Numbered from the stretch's first letter, positions 28,955 to 39,724 are shown. The stretch is 64,000 bases of DNA from Allorhodopirellula heiligendammensis (GCF_007860105.1 NZ_SJPU01000002.1:494656-558655), one strand, 5' to 3'. The notes: generated by a model from the letters alone, not told the origin. Numbers and translations: made by a program.

Positions 28955-30373
28955 ATGTCGCTCGCAGTCTCAAACGGTTTGGACAATACCGTCGAACGCC
29001 CCGGCCAGCGTGCTCCGCTCGTGCTCGGCAATTCGACGTTCCATTCGATCACCGAAGCGGTTTGCCGAATCTCCGAGAACCCGCCATCGAAGATGTGGAT
29101 CTTCAGCTTCATCGTGGCGGCGAACTTGGCCACCATGCTGGGATTGTGCATCCTGTATCTGTTCTATATGGGTGTGGGTGTGTGGGGAAATCGCAGTCCT
29201 GTGTTTTGGGGCTGGCCGATTGTCAACTTTGTGTTCTGGGTCGGTATCGGTCACGCCGGGACGCTGATCAGCGCGATTCTCTTTTTGTTCCGCCAGGAAT
29301 GGCGAACAAGTATCAACCGCACCGCTGAGGCGATGACGATTTTCGCCGTGATTTGCGCCGGTACGTTCCCCGGCATTCACGTCGGCCGGGCATGGCTGGC
29401 CTTCTGGCTGGCACCCTACCCGAGCTTGAATTTATGGATGTGGCCACAATTCCGCAGCCCGCTGCTGTGGGACGTGTTCGCCGTCAGTACCTATGCATCG
29501 GTGTCGCTTCTGTTCTGGTACATGGGCATGGTGCCCGATTTGGCAACGTTCCGCGATCGCAGCAAGAACCCGTTTCGGCGTGCCGTCTACGGCGTCTTGT
29601 CGCTGGGTTGGAGTGGGTCGTCGCGGCACTGGATGCGCTACGAAAAAGCCTATGCCTTGTTGGCGGCGTTTGCCGCTCCACTGGTTCTTTCGGTGCACAC
29701 GATCGTGTCCTTTGACTTTGCTGTGTCGCAAGTGCCCGGCTGGCACACGACAATTTTCCCGCCGTACTTCGTTGCGGGGGCAATCTTCTCTGGTTTCGCG
29801 ATGGTGATCACGCTGATGGTCCCGATGAGGAAAATCTTTGCGGTCGAAAAACTGATCACGATCCGACACCTGGAGAACATGTGCAAAATCATCTTGACTA
29901 CCGGATTGATGGTCGGCCTTGCCTACGGAACCGAGTTCTTCATCGCTTGGTATAGCCAAGTTGGCGAGGAAGCCTTCACGTTTAAAAACCGCGCGTTGGG
30001 TCCCTACTGGTGGGCTTATTGGATCATGATTTCCTGCAACGTCATTTCGCCGAATATTTTCTGGTGGAAGAAAGCTCGCACGACCCCGTGGATCATGTTC
30101 ATCGTGTCGATTTTCGTGAACATCGGCATGTGGTTTGAACGATTCGTGATCACCTGCACCAGTTTGTCACGTGACTACCTGCCGAGTGCGTGGGCATACT
30201 TTTCGCCGACGTGGGTCGACTGGGCCATGTTGATCGGTTCGTTCGGATTGTTTTCCACGTTGTTCCTCCTGTTCTGCCGATTGATGCCGATCGTCAACAT
30301 GGCAGAGACCAAATCAACGTTGGCGAAGGAAATGCACCTTGCTCATCAGGGCGAAACAGCAACCGAGATCTAG
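28955..30373 (+). CDS. actC: ACIII NrfD/PsrC-type quinol-oxidising membrane subunit
   Basis: 472 aa with ten hydrophobic helices and the polysulfide-reductase/NrfD pattern ([52 protein letters not shown]). In ACIII this subunit binds menaquinol and sits next to the ferredoxin domain of ActB. The ATG at 28955 has no strong Shine-Dalgarno, as for most genes here. Position in the operon is canonical (A-B-C). Confidence 0.93.
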   Translation: MSLAVSNGLDNTVERPGQRAPLVLGNSTFHSITEAVCRISENPPSKMWIFSFIVAANLATMLGLCILYLFYMGVGVWGNRSPVFWGWPIVNFVFWVGIGHAGTLISAILFLFRQEWRTSINRTAEAMTIFAVICAGTFPGIHVGRAWLAFWLAPYPSLNLWMWPQFRSPLLWDVFAVSTYASVSLLFWYMGMVPDLATFRDRSKNPFRRAVYGVLSLGWSGSSRHWMRYEKAYALLAAFAAPLVLSVHTIVSFDFAVSQVPGWHTTIFPPYFVAGAIFSGFAMVITLMVPMRKIFAVEKLITIRHLENMCKIILTTGLMVGLAYGTEFFIAWYSQVGEEAFTFKNRALGPYWWAYWIMISCNVISPNIFWWKKARTTPWIMFIVSIFVNIGMWFERFVITCTSLSRDYLPSAWAYFSPTWVDWAMLIGSFGLFSTLFLLFCRLMPIVNMAETKSTLAKEMHLAHQGETATEI

Positions 30374-30475
30374 GCTTGATCTGACCAGGGGTCCGACCCT
30401 GCGATCAACGACGTCGCCCGTACTATTTTTTCATAACTTCCCATTTCATTCGGTTTGCTTCCGACGGCTCATCCC

Positions 30476-32116
30476 ATGTCAAAACCTAAAACTTCACCAA
30501 AAGCGGTCGATGACGATAACGTCGTGCGTGGCGTGGTCGCGGAGTTCACTGACGTCAGTGCGCTGCTGGCGGCTTGCGAGCGAGTTCGCGACGCGGGTTA
30601 CACGAAGGCCGACGCGTTCGCCCCGTTTGCTGTCCACGGCATCGACAAAGCACTCGGTATTAAACCAACCGTGTTGCCCTGGATTTCGCTGGCGGCTGGC
30701 GGCGTGGGGACGTGCACGGCATTGGCGATGCAAGCCTGGATGAACGGTGTCAATTACCAATACATCATCTCGGGCAAACCCTTTATCTCGCTGCCCGCGT
30801 CCATTCCAGTAGCGTTCGAGTTAACGATTCTGTTTGCTTCGTTCGCAACGTTCTTGGGCATGTGGGCCCTCAACGGCTTGCCGAAATTTAGCAATCCGAT
30901 GTTCACGAGCCCCCGATTTGACCGTGTTACCGACGACACGTTCTTTCTGTTTTTGGACGCCAAGGACTCCCGCTTTGAAGAGGCCGGTGCCAAATCATTC
31001 CTGTCGGAACTCGGTGGCGAGTACATCGAGACGGTCCGCGAGGACGATTCCCCCAAAGCGATTCCTAAATTCCTGTTGGTCGGTATCGCAGTGCTGATCG
31101 CATTTTCACTGATCCCCGCGTTGCTGGTTGCCCGCATGCGGGTGACGAAGAGCACGGCACCACGATTCCATATTTTTCCCGACATGGATTTCTCGCCTGC
31201 GAAAGACATGCAGCAAACCTCGACGCTGTTTGCTGACGGACGAGCGATGCGTCCCGATGTGCCTGGCACGGTCAATCGGGGGGAGATGGATTGGAACCTC
31301 GATTTCCAAACCGGAATCGACCTGGAGAAACTTTCGCAGATCGACGCCCCTCGCGCCCGCCAGCTCGTTGCGATGATGCAGTCCGATGCGGCTGTCGACG
31401 AAGGCGATGACGTCGCCGAGGCAGACGATCCAGAAGAACCGCAAAGCGAAGACAATAGCTCGGAGCCACCCACGGCAGACGCTTCCGATGCGGATAGTCA
31501 GCCCGCTACCGATGCAGCTCCTGCGGACAATGTCACTGCGGAGAAAGACACTGCGGAGAAAGACACCGCTGACCAGCCCGCTGGCGAACCATCCGGCGAC
31601 GAGCAGCCACATTCGCTCGCCCCGGCGTCGGGACCGTCGGTGGATACGACGCCATGGCTCACTGAAAACCCGGTCGAGTTGACCGACGCGATGCTGCGTC
31701 GAGGCCAAACGGCGTTTGGTGTGTACTGCTCGGTTTGCCATGGCATGGACGGCAACGGTAACGGCCTCGTCAATCAGCGTGCCCAACTGATTTTGGCGAC
31801 GACCTGGACGCCGCCGTCAAACCTACACGACCAAACCCTGTTTCAGGACGCCTACCCCGACGGCAAACTGTTCAGCACCATCAGCAACGGCATTCGCAAA
31901 ATGCCTGGATACCGGGCCCAGATTGGCGCCGAGGATCGCTGGGCGATCGTCGCCTACGTGCGTGCCCTCCAGGCCAGCCAAGACGCTACGCTCGAAGATG
32001 TACCGCAGTCGCGACGCGCCGCGATCGAGAAGCAGCAAGCCGAAGTGAAAGCAGCGATTGAGAAAGCTGCCGCTGAAGCTGAAGCCAAGGCGAAAGCGGA
32101 CGCCCCTCAAACATAG
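30476..32116 (+). CDS. ActD-ActE fusion: DUF3341 membrane protein joined to monohaem cytochrome c
   Basis: 546 aa from ATG 30476; a TTG 21 nt upstream is rejected. Residues 1-190 are the ActD-type domain (VVAEFTDVSALLAACERVRD, two transmembrane helices with a DAKDSRFE region after them), followed by another helix near 205-225. An acidic, Ala/Thr-rich linker (about 300-395) contains a short direct repeat, TAEKDTAEKDTAD. The last 150 residues are a cytochrome c with haem site CSVCH (about 418) and distal GIRKMPGYRAQIG, ending in an Ala/Lys/Glu helix. In Rhodothermus-type ACIII, ActD and ActE are separate proteins; here they are one chain in the D-E gene position. Confidence 0.9.
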   Translation: MSKPKTSPKAVDDDNVVRGVVAEFTDVSALLAACERVRDAGYTKADAFAPFAVHGIDKALGIKPTVLPWISLAAGGVGTCTALAMQAWMNGVNYQYIISGKPFISLPASIPVAFELTILFASFATFLGMWALNGLPKFSNPMFTSPRFDRVTDDTFFLFLDAKDSRFEEAGAKSFLSELGGEYIETVREDDSPKAIPKFLLVGIAVLIAFSLIPALLVARMRVTKSTAPRFHIFPDMDFSPAKDMQQTSTLFADGRAMRPDVPGTVNRGEMDWNLDFQTGIDLEKLSQIDAPRARQLVAMMQSDAAVDEGDDVAEADDPEEPQSEDNSSEPPTADASDADSQPATDAAPADNVTAEKDTAEKDTADQPAGEPSGDEQPHSLAPASGPSVDTTPWLTENPVELTDAMLRRGQTAFGVYCSVCHGMDGNGNGLVNQRAQLILATTWTPPSNLHDQTLFQDAYPDGKLFSTISNGIRKMPGYRAQIGAEDRWAIVAYVRALQASQDATLEDVPQSRRAAIEKQQAEVKAAIEKAAAEAEAKAKADAPQT

Positions 32117-32281
32117 TCTCCATCGCCCGACTGAGAACTCTGCCCACAGGCCGAGAGCTTGAGAGCAGGGCACGCCCACCATTTACTTTTACTGACATAC
32201 CGATTCCCAACCCCGACGTCGTCCTTGATCCCCGTTTGCCAACGGCAATGAGGACGGTGCTTATTACCTCACTCGATTCCC

Positions 32282-33538
32282 ATGTCTCATCACCACGCAG
32301 TCGCTCCCAAGCCCGCTGATGACCCGGCATTTTCAATGCCAGCGATGCTGTCGGGCTTGTCACTCCCGTTGTGCGTTGTCGGATTGATCGCCCTGGTCGG
32401 TGGTTCGTTCCTGGGCACCAGTGCCGTGGGCGGTCGGTTCGGAATGTCGACTTATTTGACGGCCTACATGTACGCTCTGACCATCGCAATTGGCGCGATG
32501 TTTTTCGTGCTGATCCAGCACCTAGCTCGGGTAGGCTGGAGCGTGGTGGTCCGCCGCGTAGCCGAATTGCTCATGATCATGGTCGTGCCGCTGGCCGTGT
32601 TGTTTATCCCCATTGGATGGGCGGTTTGGAACGGCTCACTGTACTCCTGGACGGATGCAGCGACTTATCAAGCGGATCATCATATTCCAGAAGTCGCCTG
32701 GAGCGAAAAGGTCCGCTGGCTCAATCCACAGTGGTTCACAATTCGCGCCTGTCTGTATCTGGGCGTTTACTGTTGCATCGGCTGGTATTTTTACTCCAAG
32801 AGCCAGCGTCAGGATGAGACAGGCGAAATCACACTGACTGAGTCGATGCAGGCCCGCAGTGGCCCAGCAATTATCCTGTTCGGACTCGTGACGTCGCTGG
32901 CTGCGGCCGACTGGGTGATGAGCTTGGCACCGATGTGGTTCTCGACCATGTTTGGAGTTTATATTTTCGCAGGGAGCATTTTATCAGCGCATTGTGCGAT
33001 TGCGCTGCTGAGCTTCATCCTGCAGAAACAGGGTGCCATGCGGGATGAAGTCACCGTTGAGCACTACCATGACCTCGGAAAACTAATTCATGGTTTCATT
33101 TGTTTCTGGGCGTACATCGCGTTTAGCCAATACATGCTGATCTGGTACGCGAACATCCCCGAAGAAACGGATTGGTTCTTCACTCGCTACCCCGGTTTTT
33201 CGGAAAGCTTCGGGCCGATTTCGATCGCGCTGATGGTACTGCATTTCGGCATTCCCTTCTTAGGGATCATGAGTCGGCACGTTCGACGTCGCCCCTGGGC
33301 CGTCGCGTTTTGGTCCGCGTACATTCTTGTGATGCACTTTGTCGATCTGTATTGGGCAATCATGCCTGAAGCAAGCGCTGGTGCAGGCGGTGCCATGGGC
33401 GTTGTGGCGAGTTTGTTGACTGTCGTCGGCATGGTCTGCCTGATGCTCGGCATGGTTGTGATTGTGGGTACTCGGACCCGCCTGATTCCGGTTCGCGACC
33501 CCCGCCTACGGGAATCGCTGGCTTTCGAGAATATCTGA
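32282..33538 (+). CDS. actF: ACIII second NrfD-like membrane subunit
   Basis: 418 aa, about ten transmembrane helices, related to ActC but without its ferredoxin contact. Characteristic segments: AYMYALTIAIGAMFFVLIQH, ITLTESMQARSGPAIILFGL, YHDLGKLIHGFICFWAYIAF and QYMLIWYANIPEETDWF. In the ACIII structure it lies beside ActC and may take part in proton movement. Operon position after ActDE is canonical. Confidence 0.92.
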   Translation: MSHHHAVAPKPADDPAFSMPAMLSGLSLPLCVVGLIALVGGSFLGTSAVGGRFGMSTYLTAYMYALTIAIGAMFFVLIQHLARVGWSVVVRRVAELLMIMVVPLAVLFIPIGWAVWNGSLYSWTDAATYQADHHIPEVAWSEKVRWLNPQWFTIRACLYLGVYCCIGWYFYSKSQRQDETGEITLTESMQARSGPAIILFGLVTSLAAADWVMSLAPMWFSTMFGVYIFAGSILSAHCAIALLSFILQKQGAMRDEVTVEHYHDLGKLIHGFICFWAYIAFSQYMLIWYANIPEETDWFFTRYPGFSESFGPISIALMVLHFGIPFLGIMSRHVRRRPWAVAFWSAYILVMHFVDLYWAIMPEASAGAGGAMGVVASLLTVVGMVCLMLGMVVIVGTRTRLIPVRDPRLRESLAFENI

Positions 33539-33601
33539 TTCGCCGCTCACGTCCCCTCGCTTTCTACTCTTTCAGTCCTCACCCTTCATTCATAATCTGC
33601 T

Positions 33602-33904
33602 ATGGCTGCCTACGACGACATCAACGGCAAACGACTCGCGACGGTCAGTGTGATCTCGATCGTGGTGACTGCGGTTACCGTTTTGGCGGTGCAAGTGATC
33701 TATTTCGCGATGGCCGACATGGTCGACTCCGAAAAGATCCGTAATTCCGCCTACACCCGCTCGAACCACGCTCTGGAGCAGCAATCACAGGCACTCACCC
33801 AGTACGGCGTCAATCCAGAGACTGGGAACATCACGATCCCGGTCGATGAAATGATGAAAAAAATGGTCGCCGAAGCCAAAAACGCGCATAATGAATCCAC
33901 TTAG
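33602..33904 (+). CDS. Small single-helix membrane protein in the ACIII operon
   Basis: 100 aa: a short N-terminus, one transmembrane helix (TVSVISIVVTAVTVLAVQVIYFA) and a polar tail of about 60 residues with Gln/Ala-rich helix and VDEMMKKMVAEAKNAHN. I recognise no named family. Its place between actF and the SCO gene, with tight spacing, suggests an accessory or assembly part of ACIII or the oxidase. Confidence 0.75.
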   Translation: MAAYDDINGKRLATVSVISIVVTAVTVLAVQVIYFAMADMVDSEKIRNSAYTRSNHALEQQSQALTQYGVNPETGNITIPVDEMMKKMVAEAKNAHNEST

Positions 33905-33994
33905 TCATACGCGACGAGCGCTAACGACTTAGCACTCCTCCGCCAGGCTCGAGAGCCTGAAATTCGCCTTCACCTCACCCCATCATCTGCACCG

Positions 33995-35089
33995 ATGTCT
34001 TCATTCACCCCCATTCGACTACCACTTCCCGCAGGCGTTCGCCCCGCGGCGATGGGTGCCGCTGCAGCCGGCACGTTCGATTGTCGACCGACGGCTTTGT
34101 CCGTCAGAGGTGGTGCAACTCGCTGTGACGGTAGCGCGTCGGTAGCTGGACATTACCTGCGACTCGGAGTGCTGGCGGTTGTGGTGGCGATGGTGCTCAG
34201 CGGCGACCAGGCATCTGCACAGCCCGCCCCGGGGATTATGCAAGATGGTGATGCCGAGATCGTTCTCAACGACTCGGTACCGCGTGAGGCACGCGGCGTC
34301 GAAGTCAAACAGAATCTGGGCGACTCCGTCAGCAAGGACCTGGCGTTGGTAGACTCCGACGGCCAGAGCGTTACTCTGGGCGACTATCTCGATGGTGAGC
34401 GACCCCTCATCCTGACGCTCAACTACAGCAATTGCCCAATGCTGTGTAACATCCAACTCAATCAACTTGCCCAGTCGCTCGAAAAGGGCGGATTGAAGAT
34501 TGGCAAGGACTTTCGTTGCATCAGTATCAGCATCGATCCGACTGAAACTGACGAACGATTGATCGAGACCAAAGCTCGGTATGTCGAGCAGCTCCCGTCC
34601 CACCCTCAGGCTGAAACAGGCTGGGCATTTTGTCGCACAACGCAAAAAGTGATCGATCAATTAGCGACAGAAGTTGGATTTTCGTATAATTATAACGAAG
34701 CGACGAAAGAATACGCGCACCCTGCTTTTCTGGCGTTCCTGACACCCGATGGTGTGATCACGCGGTATTCGCTCGGTGTCGCATTTCCTCCAGACCAAAT
34801 GGAACTGGCGTTGGTCGAAGCAGGCCAAGGTAAAATTGGTAGCTTCATCGACCAATTCGTGTTGCTGTGTTACTCGTACGACCCGGATGCGAATAGCTAT
34901 GTCCCTCAAGCGTGGAAAATCATGCGTTTGGGGGGCGCGGCGACTTTGCTGCTGCTCATGCTGGCCTTGGTGCCGTACTGGCTTGGTCGCAAGGGGAATG
35001 CCGCAGCGCGGCAGCAACCCGCCGCTGGACACACACCTGCAGCCGACGGCACGACACCGCTAAAACCCACCCAGTGGTTTGGTGGCTAA
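33995..35089 (+). CDS. SCO1/SenC-family copper chaperone with C-terminal membrane anchor
   Basis: 364 aa. A signal or anchor helix lies near residues 52-70 after a long polar N-terminus, so a later start is possible. The thioredoxin-like domain has the copper-binding CPMLC motif (near 147-151: YSNCPMLCNIQLNQ) and the conserved His in YAHPAFLAFLTPDG. A C-terminal helix (TLLLLMLALVPYWLG) follows. SCO proteins deliver copper to the CuA centre of cytochrome oxidase subunit II, whose gene is next. Confidence 0.9.
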   Translation: MSSFTPIRLPLPAGVRPAAMGAAAAGTFDCRPTALSVRGGATRCDGSASVAGHYLRLGVLAVVVAMVLSGDQASAQPAPGIMQDGDAEIVLNDSVPREARGVEVKQNLGDSVSKDLALVDSDGQSVTLGDYLDGERPLILTLNYSNCPMLCNIQLNQLAQSLEKGGLKIGKDFRCISISIDPTETDERLIETKARYVEQLPSHPQAETGWAFCRTTQKVIDQLATEVGFSYNYNEATKEYAHPAFLAFLTPDGVITRYSLGVAFPPDQMELALVEAGQGKIGSFIDQFVLLCYSYDPDANSYVPQAWKIMRLGGAATLLLLMLALVPYWLGRKGNAAARQQPAAGHTPAADGTTPLKPTQWFGG

Positions 35090-35164
35090 GACGACGATGG
35101 GCTTTCCGGCCTCCGATACTGACACATTACCTTCACCGATACCTTTGACAACCAATTTGGTTGG

Positions 35165-36343
35165 ATGACTATGATCCCGGCACTTACCAACATGACGATT
35201 GCGATGCCGTTGCTTGCGGACGCCCACAAGAGCTTTTGGTTTCCAGAGCAGGCTTCGTCATTCGCAATCGGAGTCGACTGGGTATACGACCTGATTCTGT
35301 ACATCTCGCTCGCCTTCTTCATTCCAATGATGGCGTTCACGGCGTACTCGATGTTCAAATACACCAAGAAGAAGGGTGAAAAGGCAGAGAGCCAAGTCAC
35401 TCACAACACACCGCTGGAACTCGCTTGGTCGATCGGTCCATCGTTCGTACTCGTGTGGATGTTTATCCAGGGTTCGATTTCATACCTCGACATGCGGACG
35501 CCGCCGGAAGGGTCGTACGACATCGGAGTCCAGGCACAGAAATGGAATTTCACCATGGATTATGGTGGGGGGACGTTCCACAACGAATTGCACGTTGTCA
35601 AAGATGAGCCCACCAAACTGTCAATGCGCAGCACCGACGTGATCCACGCGTTGTTCATTCCCGCATTCCGGGTTAAGAAAGACATCGTGCCTGGCCGGTA
35701 CAATTATCTCTGGTTCAAGCCAATTGTCGCCAGCGAAAAGGTTTCCGACGAAGAGCTCGCCAAGGCCAAAAAGCAGAGCGAAGGTGGCGGAGTCTGGGAT
35801 TACGACAAGTACCAGTTCACGCCAGAGGGCTATCGTTTCTATGACCTCTACTGTGCCGAATATTGCGGCAAAGACCACTCCGAAATGCAGACAGCCGTCG
35901 TCGTCCATGAAACCCAAGAAGAACTCGACGCTTGGATCAAAGCGAACAGCTCTCGTGGTGACATCTCCATGGTCGAATGGGGACAAACACTCTTCAATCG
36001 TCGTGGATGTGTGGGCTGCCACTCACTCGACGGAACTAAAGATGGTTACACCGGTCCCTCATTCAAGGACGTTTATGGGTTCAGTCACGCAATGGCGTCC
36101 GGCGAAGAGCTAATGGCCGATGACAATTACATTCGTGAGTCGATTCTCGATCCGAAAGCCCAAGTGGTCGCCGGCTACTCACCCGTGATGCCAACGTTCA
36201 AAGGACAGCTCAGCGACGATGATATTGCGTCGATTATCGAGTTCCTGAAAACACTCAGCGCGAATGGTGAGTCGGCGAAGAGTCCTGCCGACGGCGACAC
36301 TGAGAATGCGGACACCGAGGTAGAAACCACACCTGCTTCGTGA
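35165..36343 (+). CDS. coxB: Cytochrome c oxidase subunit II with fused cytochrome c (caa3 type)
   Basis: 392 aa; ATG at 35165 or 35171. Two transmembrane helices (about 35-62 and 82-102) precede the cupredoxin domain with CuA ligands: His in DVIHALFIPAFRVKKD and YCAEYCGKDHSEM (near 228-240). A cytochrome c domain follows, with CVGCH near 281 and distal Met in YSPVMPTFKGQL, then an acidic tail. It receives electrons from ACIII or soluble cytochrome c and passes them to subunit I. Confidence 0.95.
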   Translation: MTMIPALTNMTIAMPLLADAHKSFWFPEQASSFAIGVDWVYDLILYISLAFFIPMMAFTAYSMFKYTKKKGEKAESQVTHNTPLELAWSIGPSFVLVWMFIQGSISYLDMRTPPEGSYDIGVQAQKWNFTMDYGGGTFHNELHVVKDEPTKLSMRSTDVIHALFIPAFRVKKDIVPGRYNYLWFKPIVASEKVSDEELAKAKKQSEGGGVWDYDKYQFTPEGYRFYDLYCAEYCGKDHSEMQTAVVVHETQEELDAWIKANSSRGDISMVEWGQTLFNRRGCVGCHSLDGTKDGYTGPSFKDVYGFSHAMASGEELMADDNYIRESILDPKAQVVAGYSPVMPTFKGQLSDDDIASIIEFLKTLSANGESAKSPADGDTENADTEVETTPAS

Positions 36344-36613
36344 ACGGGCGAAGTGAAACACCACAACTAACCTGAAATTCGGATCCGACGCCGCTAGTGG
36401 GCTGTCGAATCACTTGACTTTGGCGACACGATGTGAGCCGAGTGCCGAGAGGCACCGGGCAACGTCGCCAGCTCAGCGGCTTCGGCAGCTCGACTCACAA
36501 AATCGATGGTCTCTAGCAGCGGCTAACGCCGCGGTCACGAGACAGGTACACAAACAACACAGCAGTGACAGATTCCCCGTCTGTCGCCCCCACAATCAAG
36601 TTCGATCGCCCTT

Positions 36614-38353
36614 ATGAAGGACAACCCTGCCATGTCCACCGCCGTGACCATTCGAGACCCCGGTTACCCCACCGATCGCGAAAACTACCTGACGAATTCC
36701 TCCGGTATTTTGAGCTGGATCTTCACGCTCGATCACAAGCGGATTGGCTTGATGTATCTGGCAGGTGTCGTGGCCTCCTTTTTCGTCGGCGGTTTGCTGG
36801 CGCTCGGCATTCGGCTGCACCTCCTCCGCCCGGACGGGATGCTGTTTACCGGCCCAGAGGGCAACAACATTTACAACCAAGTGTTCACCCTGCATGGGGC
36901 GATCATGGTGTTCCTGTTCATCATTCCGAGTATCCCGGCGGCGCTGGGGAACTTCCTCGTCCCGGTGATGCTTGGTGCGAAGGACGTCGCTTTTCCGCGA
37001 TTGAACCTCAGCAGTTTCTACCTGTGGTGCGTCGGCGCGATTTTCTTCGTCTCCGCTCTACTGAGCAGTGGCTTGGATACGGGCTGGACATTCTACACAC
37101 CGTATAGCACGACGACGGACACGTCCGTGATCTTGGCGACCCTGGGAGCATTCATCCTCGGGTTCAGTTCTATCTTTACGGGTCTGAACTTCATCGTGAC
37201 GATTAACACGATGCGGCCACCGGGGATGACCTGGTTCAAGATGCCGTTGTTTCTGTGGGCGACCTACGCCACCAGTATCATTCAGGTTTTGGCCACGCCG
37301 GTTCTCGGCATCACACTGCTGTTGCTAATCGCCGAACGGACGATGCACGTGGGGATTTTTGATCCCGAGTACAACGGTGACCCCGTCACCTACCAGCACT
37401 TCTTCTGGTTCTACAGTCACCCCGCTGTGTACATCATGATTTTGCCGGCATTCGGCATCGTCAGTGAATTGATCAGCGTGCATAGCCACAAGCATATTTT
37501 CGGGTATCGCTTCATCGCATACTCGTCCATTGCAATCGCTTTGCTGGGCTTCCTCGTGTGGGGTCACCACCTGTTCACATCGGGCATGAGCTCGCTGACG
37601 ACAATCGTCTTCTCCGCGTTGACATTCACGGTTTCGATTCCGTCGGCGATCAAGGTGTTCAACTGGATTGCGACGATGTACAAGGGATCCATCAGCCTGA
37701 CGACACCGATGTGTTATGCCATTTCGTTTGTGTTCCTGTTCACCATTGGCGGCCTAACGGGATTGTTTTTAGGCACGTTGGCGACCGACCTGCACCTGCA
37801 CGATACGTACTTCGTCGTGGCCCACTTTCACTATGTGATGGTCGGCGGCACCCTGATCGCATTCCTTGGGGGTGTGTTCCACTGGTGGCCGAAGATGGTT
37901 GGCAAAATGTACAACGACGGACAAGCTCGGATCGCTTCGATCATCGTGTTCCTCGGTTTCAACGGCACGTTCCTGCCACAGTTTCTCCTGGGCAGCCGAG
38001 GCATGCCTCGCCGGTACGCCACCTACGATCCCGAATTCGCGTTCCTGCACCAACTGAGCACCTATGGTGCATTGGTGCTCGGATGTGGCCTGCTTTACGC
38101 CTTCGTCGTCTTGATGATATCGCTGGCCAAGGGCAAGCGAGCTCCTGCTAATCCATGGGGCGGCACCACGTTGGAGTGGAGCTGCACCAGTCCTCCGCCT
38201 TACTACAACTTCGAGCGTCCACCTGTCGTTGGCGACCCCTACGATTTCCATGATGTCGCTTGGGACGCCGAGGGTGAGCGTTACGTTATCACGGAACCAC
38301 CACGTCGTTTGGTTCCCGATCCAAAGCCGAGCGAACAACCCGCTCACCACTAA
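36614..38353 (+). CDS. coxA: Cytochrome c oxidase subunit I, haem-copper type A2
   Basis: 579 aa; ATG at 36614 or 36632. Twelve helices with the haem and CuB ligands in [40 protein letters not shown] and [17 protein letters not shown]. The helix VI motif is YSHPxV instead of the XGHPEV of A1 oxidases, so the usual D-channel glutamate is absent; this defines subtype A2. It is the catalytic proton-pumping subunit reducing O2 to water. About 270 nt without a gene separate it from coxB. Confidence 0.96.
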   Translation: MKDNPAMSTAVTIRDPGYPTDRENYLTNSSGILSWIFTLDHKRIGLMYLAGVVASFFVGGLLALGIRLHLLRPDGMLFTGPEGNNIYNQVFTLHGAIMVFLFIIPSIPAALGNFLVPVMLGAKDVAFPRLNLSSFYLWCVGAIFFVSALLSSGLDTGWTFYTPYSTTTDTSVILATLGAFILGFSSIFTGLNFIVTINTMRPPGMTWFKMPLFLWATYATSIIQVLATPVLGITLLLLIAERTMHVGIFDPEYNGDPVTYQHFFWFYSHPAVYIMILPAFGIVSELISVHSHKHIFGYRFIAYSSIAIALLGFLVWGHHLFTSGMSSLTTIVFSALTFTVSIPSAIKVFNWIATMYKGSISLTTPMCYAISFVFLFTIGGLTGLFLGTLATDLHLHDTYFVVAHFHYVMVGGTLIAFLGGVFHWWPKMVGKMYNDGQARIASIIVFLGFNGTFLPQFLLGSRGMPRRYATYDPEFAFLHQLSTYGALVLGCGLLYAFVVLMISLAKGKRAPANPWGGTTLEWSCTSPPPYYNFERPPVVGDPYDFHDVAWDAEGERYVITEPPRRLVPDPKPSEQPAHH

Positions 38354-38372
38354 GAAGTTTGTACAGATTCCT

Positions 38373-38402
38373 GGCGGTCACCTTTCTGACCGCCACCTTT
38401 TT
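38373..38402 (+). terminator. Stem-loop with T-tract after coxA
   Basis: GGCGGTCA (38373-38380) pairs perfectly with TGACCGCC (38387-38394) around a 6-nt loop, and ACCTTTTT follows. It has the shape of a rho-independent terminator but lies inside the operon between coxA and coxC, so it may be partial and lower downstream expression or protect the 3' end of the upstream message. Confidence 0.5.
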
Positions 38403-38464
38403 CCTCGACACACTAACCGCGGTCGCCCAAGCTGGGCGGTTACCTAGCGAACGGTTTTCGGCAC

Positions 38465-39724
38465 ATGGCAACCACTGACACACTATCTCCTGAATCCGAA
38501 GCACACGACGACCATGGGCACGACCATGATCATCCCGCTTGGCTGGCCCACCATTTCGATACTCCTGAACAGCAGTTCGATAGCGGCAAGCTAGGCATTT
38601 GGTTGTTCCTGACAACCGAAATCCTCTTCTTCAGTGGGATGTTCTGTGCGTACGCGATGTTTCGCATGCTCCGCCCCGAGATCTTTGAAGGCTCGAGCCA
38701 GTTTCTCGATACAAAGCTCGGTGCGATCAACACGGGTGTGCTGCTATTCAGTTCCCTGACGATGGCCTGGGCGGTTCGTTGTGCCCAGACCGAAGAGCAC
38801 AAGAAATTAGTTGTCATGATCGCCAGCACACTGTCGTGTGCGATGGTCTTCCTCGGTGTCAAGACGATCGAGTATTCGCACAAATGGGGTATGGGACTGC
38901 TTCCTCCGGGAACGTACTTTTATGACGAAAGCAATCCGCACCCAACAGCCGAACAACTGGTTTCTCAGCACGGATTCACTGAGAACACAGCGTATTTCCT
39001 CACCCACAGCTTGTACTTTCTGTGCGCTCCGTTCCTGCTGGTTTTAATCGGTGTCGTGATTTGGGCGATCATTGCCAAGGTGAAGAAAAACGAGTTTCAG
39101 TTTGCCTGCGCAAAACCCTTGGTCGTTGTCTGCCTGAGCTTTTTCGGTGGCGTCGGACTGGGCATGATTCTCACCGGCAGTGAAGAGCACGGCAGTGGCG
39201 AGCACATCGCAGCGGCACATGAGGGTGCTGAGCACAGTCACATCGAGCATGGGGCGACCGCTGCAGATGAACACGATAACGCGGTCGACGTTGCGGCGAC
39301 CTACACGGAACCCACGACCTTCGACGCCAGTCGTGATGATGCGGCCGTGGAACTGCTCGCGGAGAGTGATCTCAACACGGGAGCCCAGGCGATGCTCGCT
39401 GCCAAGGAGCAGCAAGCCACACTAGCTTCAGGTAAAGTTGTTGCTCCTGACGCGAAAGTCGATATGGGTATCCATCGGATCGAGCGGAGCGTCGAAACGA
39501 AACGCCAAGCCGGCGTGTTCTTTGGCATCTACTACTGCATGACCGGCGTCCACGCGATCCACATCCTGGGCGGTATTGGCGTGCTGGTGTGGTTGCTCGT
39601 CCGCGCGATCCGCAAAGACTTCAATCGCCAATACTTTGGTCCTGTCGATTATATCGGTTTGTATTGGCACTTGGTCGACTTAATTTGGATCTACCTGTTC
39701 CCGCTGCTGTATCTCATTCGCTGA
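38465..39724 (+). CDS. coxC: Cytochrome c oxidase subunit III with a large acidic/His insertion
   Basis: 419 aa, against about 200-270 in most families. The N-terminus is His-rich (HDDHGHDHDHP). Normal CoxC segments flank an insertion: GKLGIWLFLTTEILFFSGMF, FLGVKTIEYSHKW at the start, and FFGIYYCMTGVHAIHILGG with GLYWHLVDLIWIYLFPLLY at the end. Between them are two extra hydrophobic helices (about 179-202 and 217-236) and a 110-residue Glu/Ala/His-rich loop (237-346). Subunit III stabilises subunit I and proton uptake. The role of the insertion is unknown. Confidence 0.92.
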   Translation: MATTDTLSPESEAHDDHGHDHDHPAWLAHHFDTPEQQFDSGKLGIWLFLTTEILFFSGMFCAYAMFRMLRPEIFEGSSQFLDTKLGAINTGVLLFSSLTMAWAVRCAQTEEHKKLVVMIASTLSCAMVFLGVKTIEYSHKWGMGLLPPGTYFYDESNPHPTAEQLVSQHGFTENTAYFLTHSLYFLCAPFLLVLIGVVIWAIIAKVKKNEFQFACAKPLVVVCLSFFGGVGLGMILTGSEEHGSGEHIAAAHEGAEHSHIEHGATAADEHDNAVDVAATYTEPTTFDASRDDAAVELLAESDLNTGAQAMLAAKEQQATLASGKVVAPDAKVDMGIHRIERSVETKRQAGVFFGIYYCMTGVHAIHILGGIGVLVWLLVRAIRKDFNRQYFGPVDYIGLYWHLVDLIWIYLFPLLYLIR

